A stretch of 64,000 nucleotides of DNA. Source: Flavobacterium enshiense DK69 (GTDB lineage Bacteria > Bacteroidota > Bacteroidia > Flavobacteriales > Flavobacteriaceae). Position 1 is the first letter of the stretch, and the number at the start of each line of letters is the position of its first letter. The notes under the pieces are model-generated. The model saw nothing but the letters and a program-made list of their open reading frames with translations. It was not told the DNA's origin and did not search any database. The position numbers and the translations under genes are program-made. Below, in pieces: positions 50,635-59,167 of the stretch. The stretch covers positions 62,001 to 126,000 of the forward strand of contig NZ_AVCS01000006.1 in NCBI RefSeq assembly GCF_000498495.1. The letters are read 5' to 3'.

Positions 50635-51050
50635 TTATTATAATTTTAAATATTAATAACAAATCGCTTTCAGGAATCAGAATAAAAACACGGGGAATTG
50701 TGTTAATATCTTGGTTATCAAATATAAATAATTTAACAATAAAAACCTTCTGTTACTCGTTAAAATTATTTTGGGATGTGATTGGACAGTCATAAATTGC
50801 TTTTGAACGGGAAAAAGTAAAACAGATGGGTTTCAGAGGTTTACATCGAAGAGTGCAATCGGTTATTTTTGAGTTTCCGATTTGTTGATTTCGATTAAAA
50901 ACTAAATTGTGTCGATACTCAAATTATGACGAGTTCAGGCTTAAAGTTAAACCGTCAATCGCAAAATAAAAAAACACTATCTTTACACACAAAATCTATT
51001 CACGAATAAGTAGTCTGGCCTAAGGCGGACGATCTATATATATTCAAATT
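50635..51050. other. Intergenic region between the TolC operon and ricT
   Basis: A 416-base divergent gap with no supported gene. It carries a minus-strand -7 box (50719-50726), a plus-strand TATTTTTG at 50864-50871, and a nearer TATCTTTA at 50978-50985 that differs from consensus only in the last base and is a better position for ricT. A short GGCCTAAGGC-type inverted repeat lies near 51015. No operator for the efflux operon was obvious, and no regulator gene is adjacent. Confidence 0.6.
50719..50726 (-). promoter_or_regulatory. Bacteroidetes -7 box for the TolC-HlyD-MFS operon
   Basis: The minus strand reads TATATTTG, a TAnnTTTG match, about 85 bases before the TolC gene start. No TTG lies at the standard spacing. 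Confidence 0.4.
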
Positions 51051-52388
51051 ATGGCATGTAACAGTTGTTCAACCTCTGATGGCAGTGCGCCGAAGGGGTG
51101 TAAAAATAATGGGACTTGCGGCACCGATAGCTGCAACAAATTAACCGTATTCGATTGGCTTTCCAACATGACACTTCCGGGTGGTCAGGAGCCTTTTGAC
51201 TGTGTTGAGGTCCGTTTTAAGAACGGGCGTAAAGAATTTTACCGCAATACTGAAAAATTGACTTTGGGGATCGGCGATATTGTTGCCACGGAGATGTCCC
51301 CTGGACACGACATTGGGATTGTTACCTTGACCGGAGAACTGGTAAAGGTACAAATGAAGAAAAAAGGGGTTAATCACGAAGGTGAGGTTCCTAAAATTTA
51401 CAGAAAAGCATCCCAAAAAGATATTGATATTTGGAGTGATGCCCGTGACAGGGAAGAGCCAATGAAAGTCCGTGCACGTGAATTGGCAATCAGCCTAAAA
51501 CTGGAAATGAAAATCTCGGATATCGAATTCCAGGGAGATGGTTCTAAAGCTACGTTCTACTATACGGCAAATGACCGTGTCGATTTTCGTCAGTTAATTA
51601 AGGATTTTGCTAAAGAATTCAATACGAGAATCGAGATGAAACAGGTTGGTTTTCGTCAGGAAGCATCCCGTTTGGGCGGAATTGGTTCGTGTGGACGCGA
51701 ATTGTGTTGTTCTACCTGGCTGACCGATTTTAGAAGTGTAAATACTTCGGCGGCGCGTTATCAGCAATTGTCATTGAACCCGCAAAAACTTGCAGGTCAG
51801 TGTGGTAAGTTAAAGTGCTGTCTGAATTACGAATTGGATACTTATCTGGATGCACTGAAAGGTTTTCCGGATATGGAGACCAAGTTGTACACCGAAAAAG
51901 GCGATGCGCTTTGTCAGAAGGTAGACATATTCAAAGGATTGATGTGGTTTGCCTATACCAATAATTTTGCACAATGGCACGTTTTAAAGATAGATCAGGT
52001 TAAAGAAATCGTGGCATTAAACAAAGAGAAAAAACGTATTGCAGCACTCGAGGATTATACCGTTGAGACGATTGTTGAAGAAGAGAAAAACTTCCAAAAT
52101 GCTGTAGGGCAGGATAGTTTGACCCGTTTTGATCAGCCTAAGAAAAAGAAACGTCCAAACAAGAAGCGTTCTGTTGCTGATGTCGAAAAGCAAAAAGGAG
52201 CGCCTGAAAGACAAAAAGGAGGACCTGAAAGACAAAAAGGGGCACCTGAAAAACAAAATAAACCGGCTCCTGAAGTGCAGGGCGTACAAAACAAGCCTGC
52301 TTCCGAAGGACAACCAAGAAACAATAACCGCAGACCGCGGCCAAATAGAAATAAACCATCGAACGATAAAAATGATTCAAAACAATAG
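51051..52388 (+). CDS. ricT: PSP1 domain protein, RicT-like (regulatory Fe-S complex subunit)
   Basis: A 445-residue homologue of RicT/YaaT. In Bacillus this protein belongs to the Ric complex that affects RNase Y and development; in Bacteroidetes its role is less clear. The PSP1 core has VEVRFKNGRKEFYRN and the Cys motifs GSCGRELCCSTWL and QCGKLKCCLNYE, which can hold Fe-S clusters; the N-terminus adds CNSCS, CKNNGTCGTDSC. The C-terminal ~75 residues are a basic, disordered tail with three 7-residue QKG(A/G)PER repeats. It overlaps gldH by 17 bases. Confidence 0.9.
   Translation: MACNSCSTSDGSAPKGCKNNGTCGTDSCNKLTVFDWLSNMTLPGGQEPFDCVEVRFKNGRKEFYRNTEKLTLGIGDIVATEMSPGHDIGIVTLTGELVKVQMKKKGVNHEGEVPKIYRKASQKDIDIWSDARDREEPMKVRARELAISLKLEMKISDIEFQGDGSKATFYYTANDRVDFRQLIKDFAKEFNTRIEMKQVGFRQEASRLGGIGSCGRELCCSTWLTDFRSVNTSAARYQQLSLNPQKLAGQCGKLKCCLNYELDTYLDALKGFPDMETKLYTEKGDALCQKVDIFKGLMWFAYTNNFAQWHVLKIDQVKEIVALNKEKKRIAALEDYTVETIVEEEKNFQNAVGQDSLTRFDQPKKKKRPNKKRSVADVEKQKGAPERQKGGPERQKGAPEKQNKPAPEVQGVQNKPASEGQPRNNNRRPRPNRNKPSNDKNDSKQ
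52191..52253 (+). repeat. In-frame 21-nt tandem repeat in the ricT tail
   Basis: Three 21-base units begin at 52191, 52212 and 52233 (core CAAAAAGGAGCGCCTGAAAG with substitutions), each encoding QKG(A/G)PE(R/K). They lie in the disordered tail just upstream of gldH. The unit preserves the reading frame. Confidence 0.85.
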
Positions 52389-52863
52389 ATTTTTAATTTT
52401 TGGATTTGCATTGTCACTATCGCTTTTTTCCTGTGACAAAAAAAGGGTTTTTGATGAATACCGTGAAATCGACGGTTCTTGGCATAAAAAACAGAAAGTA
52501 TCGTTTGCTTTTGAGCAGAAGGACACGATTCAAGATTACAATATGTTTGTAAACATCAGAAACAACAATGATTACCCGTATAGTAACTTGTTCCTTATCG
52601 TTTCCATGCTGCAACCGGATGGGGTGACCAAGGTGGATACGTTAGAGTACCAAATGGCCAATCCGGACGGTACGCTGATGGGAGAAGGGTTTTCCGATGT
52701 AAAAGAGAGTAAGCTCTGGTATAAGGAAAATGCCAGGTTTTCTAAAGCAGGAAAGTATGTGGTAAGTATTCAGCAGGCCGTTCGCGAAACCGGGAAAGTA
52801 TCCGGAGTTGAACAATTACAAGGTATTTCGGAAGTAGGTTTTAGAATAGAAAAAACGAATTAA
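52372..52863 (+). CDS. gldH: Gliding motility lipoprotein GldH
   Basis: GldH is an outer-membrane-associated lipoprotein needed for flavobacterial gliding and, indirectly, chitin use. I chose the ATG at 52372 (163 residues) because it gives a lipoprotein signal (NRFLIFGFALSLSLFSC, Cys21). The open frame extends further upstream to 52129, but that part is the ricT tail in another frame. The mature part has RVFDEYREIDGSWHKKQKVS, VNIRNNNDYPYSNLFLIVSM and EQLQGISEVGFRI, as in known GldH. It overlaps ricT by 17 bases and precedes the PBP gene by two bases. Confidence 0.9.
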   Translation: MIQNNRFLIFGFALSLSLFSCDKKRVFDEYREIDGSWHKKQKVSFAFEQKDTIQDYNMFVNIRNNNDYPYSNLFLIVSMLQPDGVTKVDTLEYQMANPDGTLMGEGFSDVKESKLWYKENARFSKAGKYVVSIQQAVRETGKVSGVEQLQGISEVGFRIEKTN

Positions 52864-52865
52864 AA

Positions 52866-55166
52866 ATGGCTCAAATCAATAATAAAAAAGAAGATTTATC
52901 TCCGTACGTAAAGAAATTCTGGAAACTGTTTTTTTACTGTTTTGGAGGCGTAATTTTATTTTTCCTGTTTGCATCCTGGGGACTTTTCGGATCGATGCCT
53001 TCGTTTGATGAGTTGGAAAATCCAAACTCAAATGTAGCTACGGAAATCATATCTTCTGATGGGGTAACCATTGGTAAATTTTATCTTGAAAACAGAACGC
53101 CGGTTAAATTCGCCGAATTGCCGGATCATTTGGTGAAAGCCTTGGTTGCTACGGAAGACGAGCGTTTTTATGAGCATTCCGGTATTGATACGAAGGGTAC
53201 ATTGCGCGCAGCACTGAGTTTAGGGAGTAGCGGAGGAGCAAGTACCTTAACGCAGCAGCTGGCGAAAAATCTTTTCCACGGTGAAGGCTCTAAATTCCTA
53301 CCGTTCCGTATTATCCAAAAAGCAAAAGAATGGATTATTGCCACCAAATTGGAAAGACAATATACCAAACAGGAAATTATTGCCCACTATTTAAATACAG
53401 TGGATTTCGTAAATACGGCAGTAGGAATCCGTTCGGCATCTAAAGTTTATTTTGGAAAAGAACCGAAAGACCTAACCGTAGATGAAGCGGCTATGTTTGT
53501 GGGGATGTTGAAAAACCCATCATTGTTCAATCCGGTACGTCGCCTTCAGAAAGTGACTGACAGACGTAATGTGGTATTGCACCAGATGGAGAAGAACAAA
53601 TTCCTGACTAAAGAAAAAAAAGAATTTTACCAGTCGAAGCCAATCGTTTTAAAATTCACACCGGAAAGTCATATCGAAGGAAGTGCTACTTATTTCAGAG
53701 AGTATTTGCGTGATTTCATGAAAAAATGGGTGAAAGACAATCCGAAAAAAGACGGTGATGGCGAATATGATATTTACCGTGACGGATTGAAAATTTACAC
53801 AACTATTGATTCCAGAATGCAGCAGTATGCCGAGGAAGCTGCTTCAGAGCACTTGGCAAATCTGCAACAGGAATTCAACAAAAGACAGAAGGACAATCCG
53901 AATGCTCCTTTTACGGGTATTACGCCGGATGAAACAAAAAAGATCATGGAGCGTTCCATGAAAAATTCAGAACGTTGGCGTATTATGAGCGAGAAAGGTT
54001 TCGATGAAAACAAAATTATGAAATCATTCGATGTTCCGACCAAAATGCAGGTGTTTACCTGGAAAGGAGAGAAAGACACTTTGCTGACGCCTCGTGATTC
54101 CATCTTATATTACAAACACTTCCTTCAGACAGGTATGATGGCGATGGAGCCTCAAACCGGCCATGTTAAGGCTTGGGTGGGAGGAATTAATTACAAACAT
54201 TTTCAATACGATCACGTAGGGCAGGGAGCAAGACAGGTTGGATCTACTTTCAAACCGTTTTTGTACGCCACGGCTATAGAACAATTGAAAATGTCACCAT
54301 GTGATTCCATACTTGATTCTCCTTTCACAATGCCAAAAGGACGTTACAATATCGATGCTGATTGGACACCTAAAAACTCAACAGGCAATTACCGAGGAAT
54401 GGTGAATCTGAAATCCGCGTTGGCCAATTCCATCAACACGGTTTCTGCCAAACTGATTGACAAAGTGGGGCCGGAAGCGGTGGTAGACATGACCAAGAAA
54501 TTAGGAGTTAGCTCTGAAATCCCTGTTCAGCCTTCCATTGCTTTAGGAGCTGTGGATATTACTGTAGAGGAGATGGTGGCTGCTTTCAGTACATTCGCTA
54601 ATCAGGGTGTGTACATGAAGCCGCAGGTGATAGCGAAAATCGTAGATAAAAACGGCGTAGTTTTATACGAACCGGTTCCCGAATCCCGTGACGTAATGAG
54701 TAAAGACGTCGCTTATACCGTGATTAAACTGATGGAAGGGGTTACTGAATACGGGACAGGTTCACGATTACGTTGGGGAAGCGCACCGGAATCGGCGCGA
54801 GTTACAGGGGTTCCTTATAATTTAAGAAACCCGATAGCCGGTAAAACAGGGACATCGCAAAACAATTCCGACGGATGGTTCATCGGTATGGTGCCGAATC
54901 TGGCGGTGGGAGTATGGGTCGGAAATGAAGACCGATCCGCGCATTTCGAACAAACCAATATGGGGCAGGGAGCCACAATGGCTTTGCCTATTTGGGGGAT
55001 ATTCATGAAAAAATGCTACGAGGATTCGAGTCTGGATGTTTCGCAGAAACCGTTCGAAAAACCTGAAAACTTCGCCATCAAAGTAGATTGTTACACGCCT
55101 AGGAAAGTGGTTGTAGACAGTCTTGCCACCGAGGAAGATACGCAAACCGAAGAATTCGATTTCTAA
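52866..55166 (+). CDS. Class A penicillin-binding protein (PBP1A-like)
   Basis: A 766-residue bifunctional peptidoglycan synthase. An N-terminal membrane helix (FYCFGGVILFFLFASWGLFG, near residues 20-40) is followed by the GT51 glycosyltransferase domain with ATEDERFYEHSGID (catalytic Glu) and GGASTLTQQLAKNLF, and by the transpeptidase domain with GSTFKPF (Ser460, Lys463), the SxN motif in ALANSINT, and AGKTGTSQ. All catalytic residues are present. It is encoded two bases after gldH, a linkage also known from other flavobacteria. A terminator follows. Confidence 0.95.
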   Translation: MAQINNKKEDLSPYVKKFWKLFFYCFGGVILFFLFASWGLFGSMPSFDELENPNSNVATEIISSDGVTIGKFYLENRTPVKFAELPDHLVKALVATEDERFYEHSGIDTKGTLRAALSLGSSGGASTLTQQLAKNLFHGEGSKFLPFRIIQKAKEWIIATKLERQYTKQEIIAHYLNTVDFVNTAVGIRSASKVYFGKEPKDLTVDEAAMFVGMLKNPSLFNPVRRLQKVTDRRNVVLHQMEKNKFLTKEKKEFYQSKPIVLKFTPESHIEGSATYFREYLRDFMKKWVKDNPKKDGDGEYDIYRDGLKIYTTIDSRMQQYAEEAASEHLANLQQEFNKRQKDNPNAPFTGITPDETKKIMERSMKNSERWRIMSEKGFDENKIMKSFDVPTKMQVFTWKGEKDTLLTPRDSILYYKHFLQTGMMAMEPQTGHVKAWVGGINYKHFQYDHVGQGARQVGSTFKPFLYATAIEQLKMSPCDSILDSPFTMPKGRYNIDADWTPKNSTGNYRGMVNLKSALANSINTVSAKLIDKVGPEAVVDMTKKLGVSSEIPVQPSIALGAVDITVEEMVAAFSTFANQGVYMKPQVIAKIVDKNGVVLYEPVPESRDVMSKDVAYTVIKLMEGVTEYGTGSRLRWGSAPESARVTGVPYNLRNPIAGKTGTSQNNSDGWFIGMVPNLAVGVWVGNEDRSAHFEQTNMGQGATMALPIWGIFMKKCYEDSSLDVSQKPFEKPENFAIKVDCYTPRKVVVDSLATEEDTQTEEFDF

Positions 55167-55171
55167 ATAGG

Positions 55172-55202
55172 AAACGCCTTTTTTAAAAGGCGTTTTTTTT
55201 AT
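55172..55202 (+). terminator. Terminator after the PBP gene
   Basis: AAACGCCTTTT (55172-55182) and AAAAGGCGTTT (55185-55195) form an 11-bp stem with a 2-base loop, followed by five more Ts. Confidence 0.88.
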
Positions 55203-55239
55203 ACTTTTAAGGCCAAAATAAAACAAACGCAATCGCCAT

Positions 55240-55938
55240 ATGATTAATAAGAAAGTAGGTAATGTTCAGGAGGCATTACAGGATATAAAAGACGGGCAAA
55301 CCATCATGCTGGGTGGTTTCGGACTTTGCGGAATCCCCGAAAACAGTATTGCCGAACTTGTCCGAAAAGATGTAAAAGAATTGACTTGTATTTCCAATAA
55401 TGCAGGAGTAGATGATTTCGGATTGGGATTGTTATTGCAAAAACGTCAAATTAAAAAAATGATTTCTTCCTATGTAGGGGAAAATGCTGAATTCGAACGT
55501 CAGATGTTAAGTGGCGAATTGGATGTGGAATTGACTCCGCAAGGAACTTTAGCCGAAAAATGCCGTGCGGCTCAGGCTGGAATCCCTGCATTTTTTACGC
55601 CTGCCGGTTATGGTACCGAAGTAGCCGAAGGGAAAGAGGTACGTGAGTTTAACGGAAAAATGCACATAATGGAATTGGCTTATAAAGCCGATTTCTCCAT
55701 CGTAAAAGCATGGAAAGGCGACGAAGCCGGAAACCTTATTTTTAAAGGAACAGCCCGAAATTTCAATGCTTGTATGGCGGGTGCAGCCAAAGTTACTATT
55801 GCTGAGGTAGAAGAATTAGTGCCTGCGGGAACTTTGGATCCTAATCAGATTCACATTCCGGGAATTATGGTGCAGCGCATCTTCCAAGGTGAGAAATTTG
55901 AAAAACGAATTGAGCAACGTACAACCCGTAAAAGATAA
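55240..55938 (+). CDS. scoA: Succinyl-CoA:3-ketoacid CoA-transferase subunit A
   Basis: The alpha subunit (232 residues) of a CoA-transferase that moves CoA between succinyl-CoA and acetoacetate, in ketone-body or acetoacetate use. The glycine-rich CoA-binding stretch [17 protein letters not shown] is at about residues 20-36, followed by [19 protein letters not shown] and [17 protein letters not shown], all characteristic of the family. The beta subunit follows five bases after the stop codon. Confidence 0.93.
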   Translation: MINKKVGNVQEALQDIKDGQTIMLGGFGLCGIPENSIAELVRKDVKELTCISNNAGVDDFGLGLLLQKRQIKKMISSYVGENAEFERQMLSGELDVELTPQGTLAEKCRAAQAGIPAFFTPAGYGTEVAEGKEVREFNGKMHIMELAYKADFSIVKAWKGDEAGNLIFKGTARNFNACMAGAAKVTIAEVEELVPAGTLDPNQIHIPGIMVQRIFQGEKFEKRIEQRTTRKR

Positions 55939-55943
55939 TAGTG

Positions 55944-56603
55944 ATGGCTTTAGATAAAAATCAGATTGCAAAGCGTATAGCTAAAGAAGTAAAAGACCGT
56001 TACTTTGTAAACTTGGGAATTGGTATACCGACCTTGGTTGCGAATTATGTCCGTCATGATATTTCTGTGGAATTCCAGAGTGAAAACGGAGTGTTAGGAA
56101 TGGGGCCGTTCCCTTTTGAAGGCGAAGAAGATGCCGACATCATCAATGCCGGAAAACAAACCATCACCACATTACCGGGAGCAAGTTTCTTTGATTCGGC
56201 TTTCAGTTTTGGGATGATCCGCGCGCAAAAAGTCGATTTAACCATTTTAGGAGCGATGGAAGTTTCTGAAAATGGAGATATTGCTAACTGGAAAATCCCG
56301 GGTAAAATGGTGAAAGGAATGGGAGGTGCTATGGATTTGGTGGCTTCTGCCGATAATATAATCGTTGCCATGATGCACGTAAATAAAGCGGGGGAATCGA
56401 AAATACTTAAAAAGTGTACACTACCGTTAACAGGTGTTGGCTGCGTGAAAAAAGTAGTAACCGAATTAGCTGTGATGGAAGTTACGCCAAAAGGGTTTAA
56501 ACTTTTGGAAAGAGCTCCCGGCGTTTCTGTTGAAGAGATTATTAAGGCTACCGAAGCCGAATTAATCATTGATGGCGACATCCCCGAAATGATAATTGAT
56601 TAA
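55944..56603 (+). CDS. scoB: Succinyl-CoA:3-ketoacid CoA-transferase subunit B
   Basis: The beta subunit (219 residues) with the catalytic Glu47 in SENGVLGMGPFPFEGEED, preceded by FVNLGIGIPTLVANYV. The start is the ATG at 55944; a GTG three bases upstream is a possible alternative. Together with the preceding gene it forms the complete two-chain transferase. Confidence 0.93.
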   Translation: MALDKNQIAKRIAKEVKDRYFVNLGIGIPTLVANYVRHDISVEFQSENGVLGMGPFPFEGEEDADIINAGKQTITTLPGASFFDSAFSFGMIRAQKVDLTILGAMEVSENGDIANWKIPGKMVKGMGGAMDLVASADNIIVAMMHVNKAGESKILKKCTLPLTGVGCVKKVVTELAVMEVTPKGFKLLERAPGVSVEEIIKATEAELIIDGDIPEMIID

Positions 56604-56626
56604 GAACCTGATAAAAAAGAAATAGA

Positions 56627-57670
56627 ATGAAAGACGGATTAATGACGTATGAATTTGCTGCTGGGCACCTGAATATTGGAGATTATGTCCAGAGTATTGC
56701 TGCAAAACAATTTTTGAACGATAAAACTAATTTTACTTATGTAGATAGGGAACACCTGAACAGCTATGAAGGTGAAGATATTAAACTGATCATGAATGGT
56801 TGGTTTCTGATGACTCCGGAAAATTTCCCACCATCTCAGAAAATTAAACCTGTCATAGTATCGCATCATATTAATGTTACGGTTCAGGAAGTTTTTGCTA
56901 AAAACCAGGCAGTAATTGATTTCTATAAAGCCAATGAGCCGGTTGGATGCCGTGATTTTTTTACGATGGATTTCTTAAAGGGATTGGGTGTTGAAGCTTT
57001 CTATACAGGATGTCTGACCTTAACGATAGGGGATACCTTTTCATCAGAAGAAAAATCCAATAAAATCTATTTTGTAGACCCTAGGTACAAAAAACACCGA
57101 GGTAAAGTAAACAGGCTTAAAAATATTGGCCTTTTACTAACTAAATTTTCTGTTATCAATTCCATCCGAAAAAAATTCAAAAAGAACAGCGATTGGGAAA
57201 GTTGGTACAAAACTTTGGAATTTTATAAGTCATATTCCCAGATTTTCGATGACAATGTTCTTGTAAATGCGGAGTACGTGAAGCATTTCGTTCCGGCAGA
57301 TCAGTTCAAGAACGAAGATGAGATTTTTGCTTTTGGTGAAGACCTGCTTAGACAATATGCTAAGGCAAATTTTGTGGTCACTTCAAGAATCCATTGTGCT
57401 TTGCCAAGTTTATCCATGGGTACGCCTACTTTATATGTTGATATTCCTGATGATGGCGAGGTAAGTTATTGTCGTTTGAACGGTATCAAGGAATATTTCC
57501 ATGTGGTGGAAAATCACAAAGGAATTTTAAGCACTGATTTACTTAAGAAAGGCGAAAAATTCAAATGGGATTCAAAGTTCGAGAATAAAAAAGATTTCAT
57601 ACCGGTAAAGGAAAAAATATCCAAACTGGTAAAGGAAAAAATGAATCAGGTAAAAACAGAGCAAGCGTAA
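56627..57670 (+). CDS. Polysaccharide pyruvyl transferase family protein
   Basis: A 347-residue protein of the polysaccharide pyruvyl transferase (CsaB/WcaK-like) superfamily, which adds ketal pyruvate to surface sugars or acts as a related transferase. The recognisable pattern is the opening AAGHLNIGDYVQSIAAKQFL (N-x-GD), the middle GCRDFFTMDFLKGLGVEAF, YTGCLTLTIGD (TGCxT), and the C-terminal VVTSRIHCALPSLSMGTPTL (TSRxH). The activity and substrate are not known. It stands between the CoA-transferase pair and the methyltransferase, with no other glycan genes next to it. Confidence 0.8.
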   Translation: MKDGLMTYEFAAGHLNIGDYVQSIAAKQFLNDKTNFTYVDREHLNSYEGEDIKLIMNGWFLMTPENFPPSQKIKPVIVSHHINVTVQEVFAKNQAVIDFYKANEPVGCRDFFTMDFLKGLGVEAFYTGCLTLTIGDTFSSEEKSNKIYFVDPRYKKHRGKVNRLKNIGLLLTKFSVINSIRKKFKKNSDWESWYKTLEFYKSYSQIFDDNVLVNAEYVKHFVPADQFKNEDEIFAFGEDLLRQYAKANFVVTSRIHCALPSLSMGTPTLYVDIPDDGEVSYCRLNGIKEYFHVVENHKGILSTDLLKKGEKFKWDSKFENKKDFIPVKEKISKLVKEKMNQVKTEQA

Positions 57671-57673
57671 ATC

Positions 57674-58840
57674 ATGAGCTATCCGAAAGTAATATTAAAA
57701 CCGGGTAAGGAAAAATCCGTGCAACGCCGTCACCCATGGGTATTCAGCGGTGCTGTTTATGGCGTTAGCCAGGAATTGAATGACGGGGAAATGGTGGATG
57801 TGGTGGATTCCAATAACAAACACCTGGCAACCGGTTATTTCAGCGATCGTGGCAGTATAGTTGTACGCATGCTGACTTTCGGAAAAGAGGTTTTTGATAA
57901 AAATTTCTGGGCAGATAAACTGAAGTCGGCTTGGGAATTACGTTTGAAATTATTGAAATTGGATGAAACTAATGCCTTTCGTCTGATTCATGGTGAAGGC
58001 GATGGTATTCCCGGATTGATAATTGATTATTACGATAAAAACTGGGTATTGCAAGCGCATTCGTCTGGGATTTATTTTCAGCTGGAGCAAATTGCCGAAG
58101 CCATAAAGACAAACTTCGCCGATTACTGTGAAACCATCTATTGCAAAAGCAGCGGTACTTTGCCTAATACGGGAAAAGATTTCTTCTTATACGGCGATAA
58201 ACCTGAAACGGTTGCCAAGGAAAACAATATTTTATTTGCCGTTAACTGGGTGGAAGGACAGAAAACTGGTTTCTTTTTGGATCAGCGTGATAACAGAAAA
58301 TTGTTGGCTCATTACGCACACGAGAAACGCGTTTTGAATACGTTTTGTTACACGGGAGGTTTTTCCATTTATGCGATGAGCGCCGGTGCGCAATTGGTTA
58401 CTTCGGTTGATATTTCGGAAAAAGCCGTTGCGCTTGCCGAAAGAAATATGGAATTAAATTACGACGACTGCAATCACGAAGCGGTTGCTTCTGATGTGTT
58501 TGATTTCCTGAAAGAACACAACCAGCAATACGATTTGATTGTGCTTGACCCGCCTGCCTTCGCCAAGAGCATTAAGAGCAAACATACGGCCACACAGGCC
58601 TACAAACGTTTGAATATTGCAGGATTGAAAGCTTTGGCGCCAAAAGGGATTTTATTCACTTTCTCCTGTTCTCAGGTAATTGATGACGTGTTGTTTTACA
58701 ATACTGTCGCAGCAGCAGCCATCGAAACAGGAAGAAATATCCGTGTATTGCACAAATTATCACAAGGACCAGATCATCCAACAAATATTTACCATCCTGA
58801 AGGGCATTACCTGAAAGGATTGGTATTGTATGTAGAGTAG
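57674..58840 (+). CDS. Class I SAM-dependent rRNA methyltransferase (RlmI-like, PUA domain)
   Basis: A 388-residue enzyme like RlmI (m5C1962 of 23S rRNA) or its relatives. An N-terminal PUA domain (PGKEKSVQRRHPWVFSGAVY, residues 8-27) precedes the Rossmann methyltransferase domain with FFLDQRDNRKLLAHYAHEKR, VLNTFCYTGGFSIYAMSAGA (SAM binding), the DPPAFAKS motif, and the catalytic-type FTFSCSQVI near the end. It starts three bases after the pyruvyl transferase gene. The exact target base is not proven by motifs. Confidence 0.88.
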   Translation: MSYPKVILKPGKEKSVQRRHPWVFSGAVYGVSQELNDGEMVDVVDSNNKHLATGYFSDRGSIVVRMLTFGKEVFDKNFWADKLKSAWELRLKLLKLDETNAFRLIHGEGDGIPGLIIDYYDKNWVLQAHSSGIYFQLEQIAEAIKTNFADYCETIYCKSSGTLPNTGKDFFLYGDKPETVAKENNILFAVNWVEGQKTGFFLDQRDNRKLLAHYAHEKRVLNTFCYTGGFSIYAMSAGAQLVTSVDISEKAVALAERNMELNYDDCNHEAVASDVFDFLKEHNQQYDLIVLDPPAFAKSIKSKHTATQAYKRLNIAGLKALAPKGILFTFSCSQVIDDVLFYNTVAAAAIETGRNIRVLHKLSQGPDHPTNIYHPEGHYLKGLVLYVE

Positions 58841-58861
58841 ACATTTTTCAGTTATAATTTC

Positions 58862-58895
58862 AAAGACCATCCATACCGATGGTCTTTTTTTTTTG
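58862..58895 (+). terminator. Terminator after the RlmI-like gene
   Basis: AAAGACCATC (58862-58871) pairs with GATGGTCTTT (58878-58887) around a 6-base loop, followed by more Ts. Confidence 0.87.
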
Positions 58896-59167
58896 ATATA
58901 ATTTGATCTTCTTTGTTTTAATGGTGAACAATAATCAATTTTTGGGATGTATAGTTTCGCTTTTAGATGTTTTTTACTAAAAATGATGCCTCAGTAAGTT
59001 TATTTAATTAACAAGAATGATGTCTATAAACCAAAATAAATGTAAGGATTGGTTAATTGTCTCAGATTGGCAGGTTAATATTTTTTTGAATGCGTAATAA
59101 TCTAATATACAACATTTTAATTAGGGTCTAAGTTTTAATTTTGCAATCGGAATAAAATAAAAATTAC
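58896..59167. other. AT-rich gap upstream of the M4 protease gene
   Basis: No gene or repeat is supported in these 272 bases. The only signal I accept is a TAATTTTG -7 box at 59136-59143 near its end. Confidence 0.6.
59136..59143 (+). promoter_or_regulatory. Bacteroidetes -7 box for the M4 protease gene
   Basis: TAATTTTG (TAnnTTTG) lies 24 bases before the ATG at 59168. No TTG sits at the standard -33 spacing. Confidence 0.5.

Noticed and set aside
52129-52371. Long upstream extension of the gldH open frame
   Set aside because: It overlaps the ricT tail repeats in another frame, and the ATG at 52372 restores an intact lipoprotein signal.
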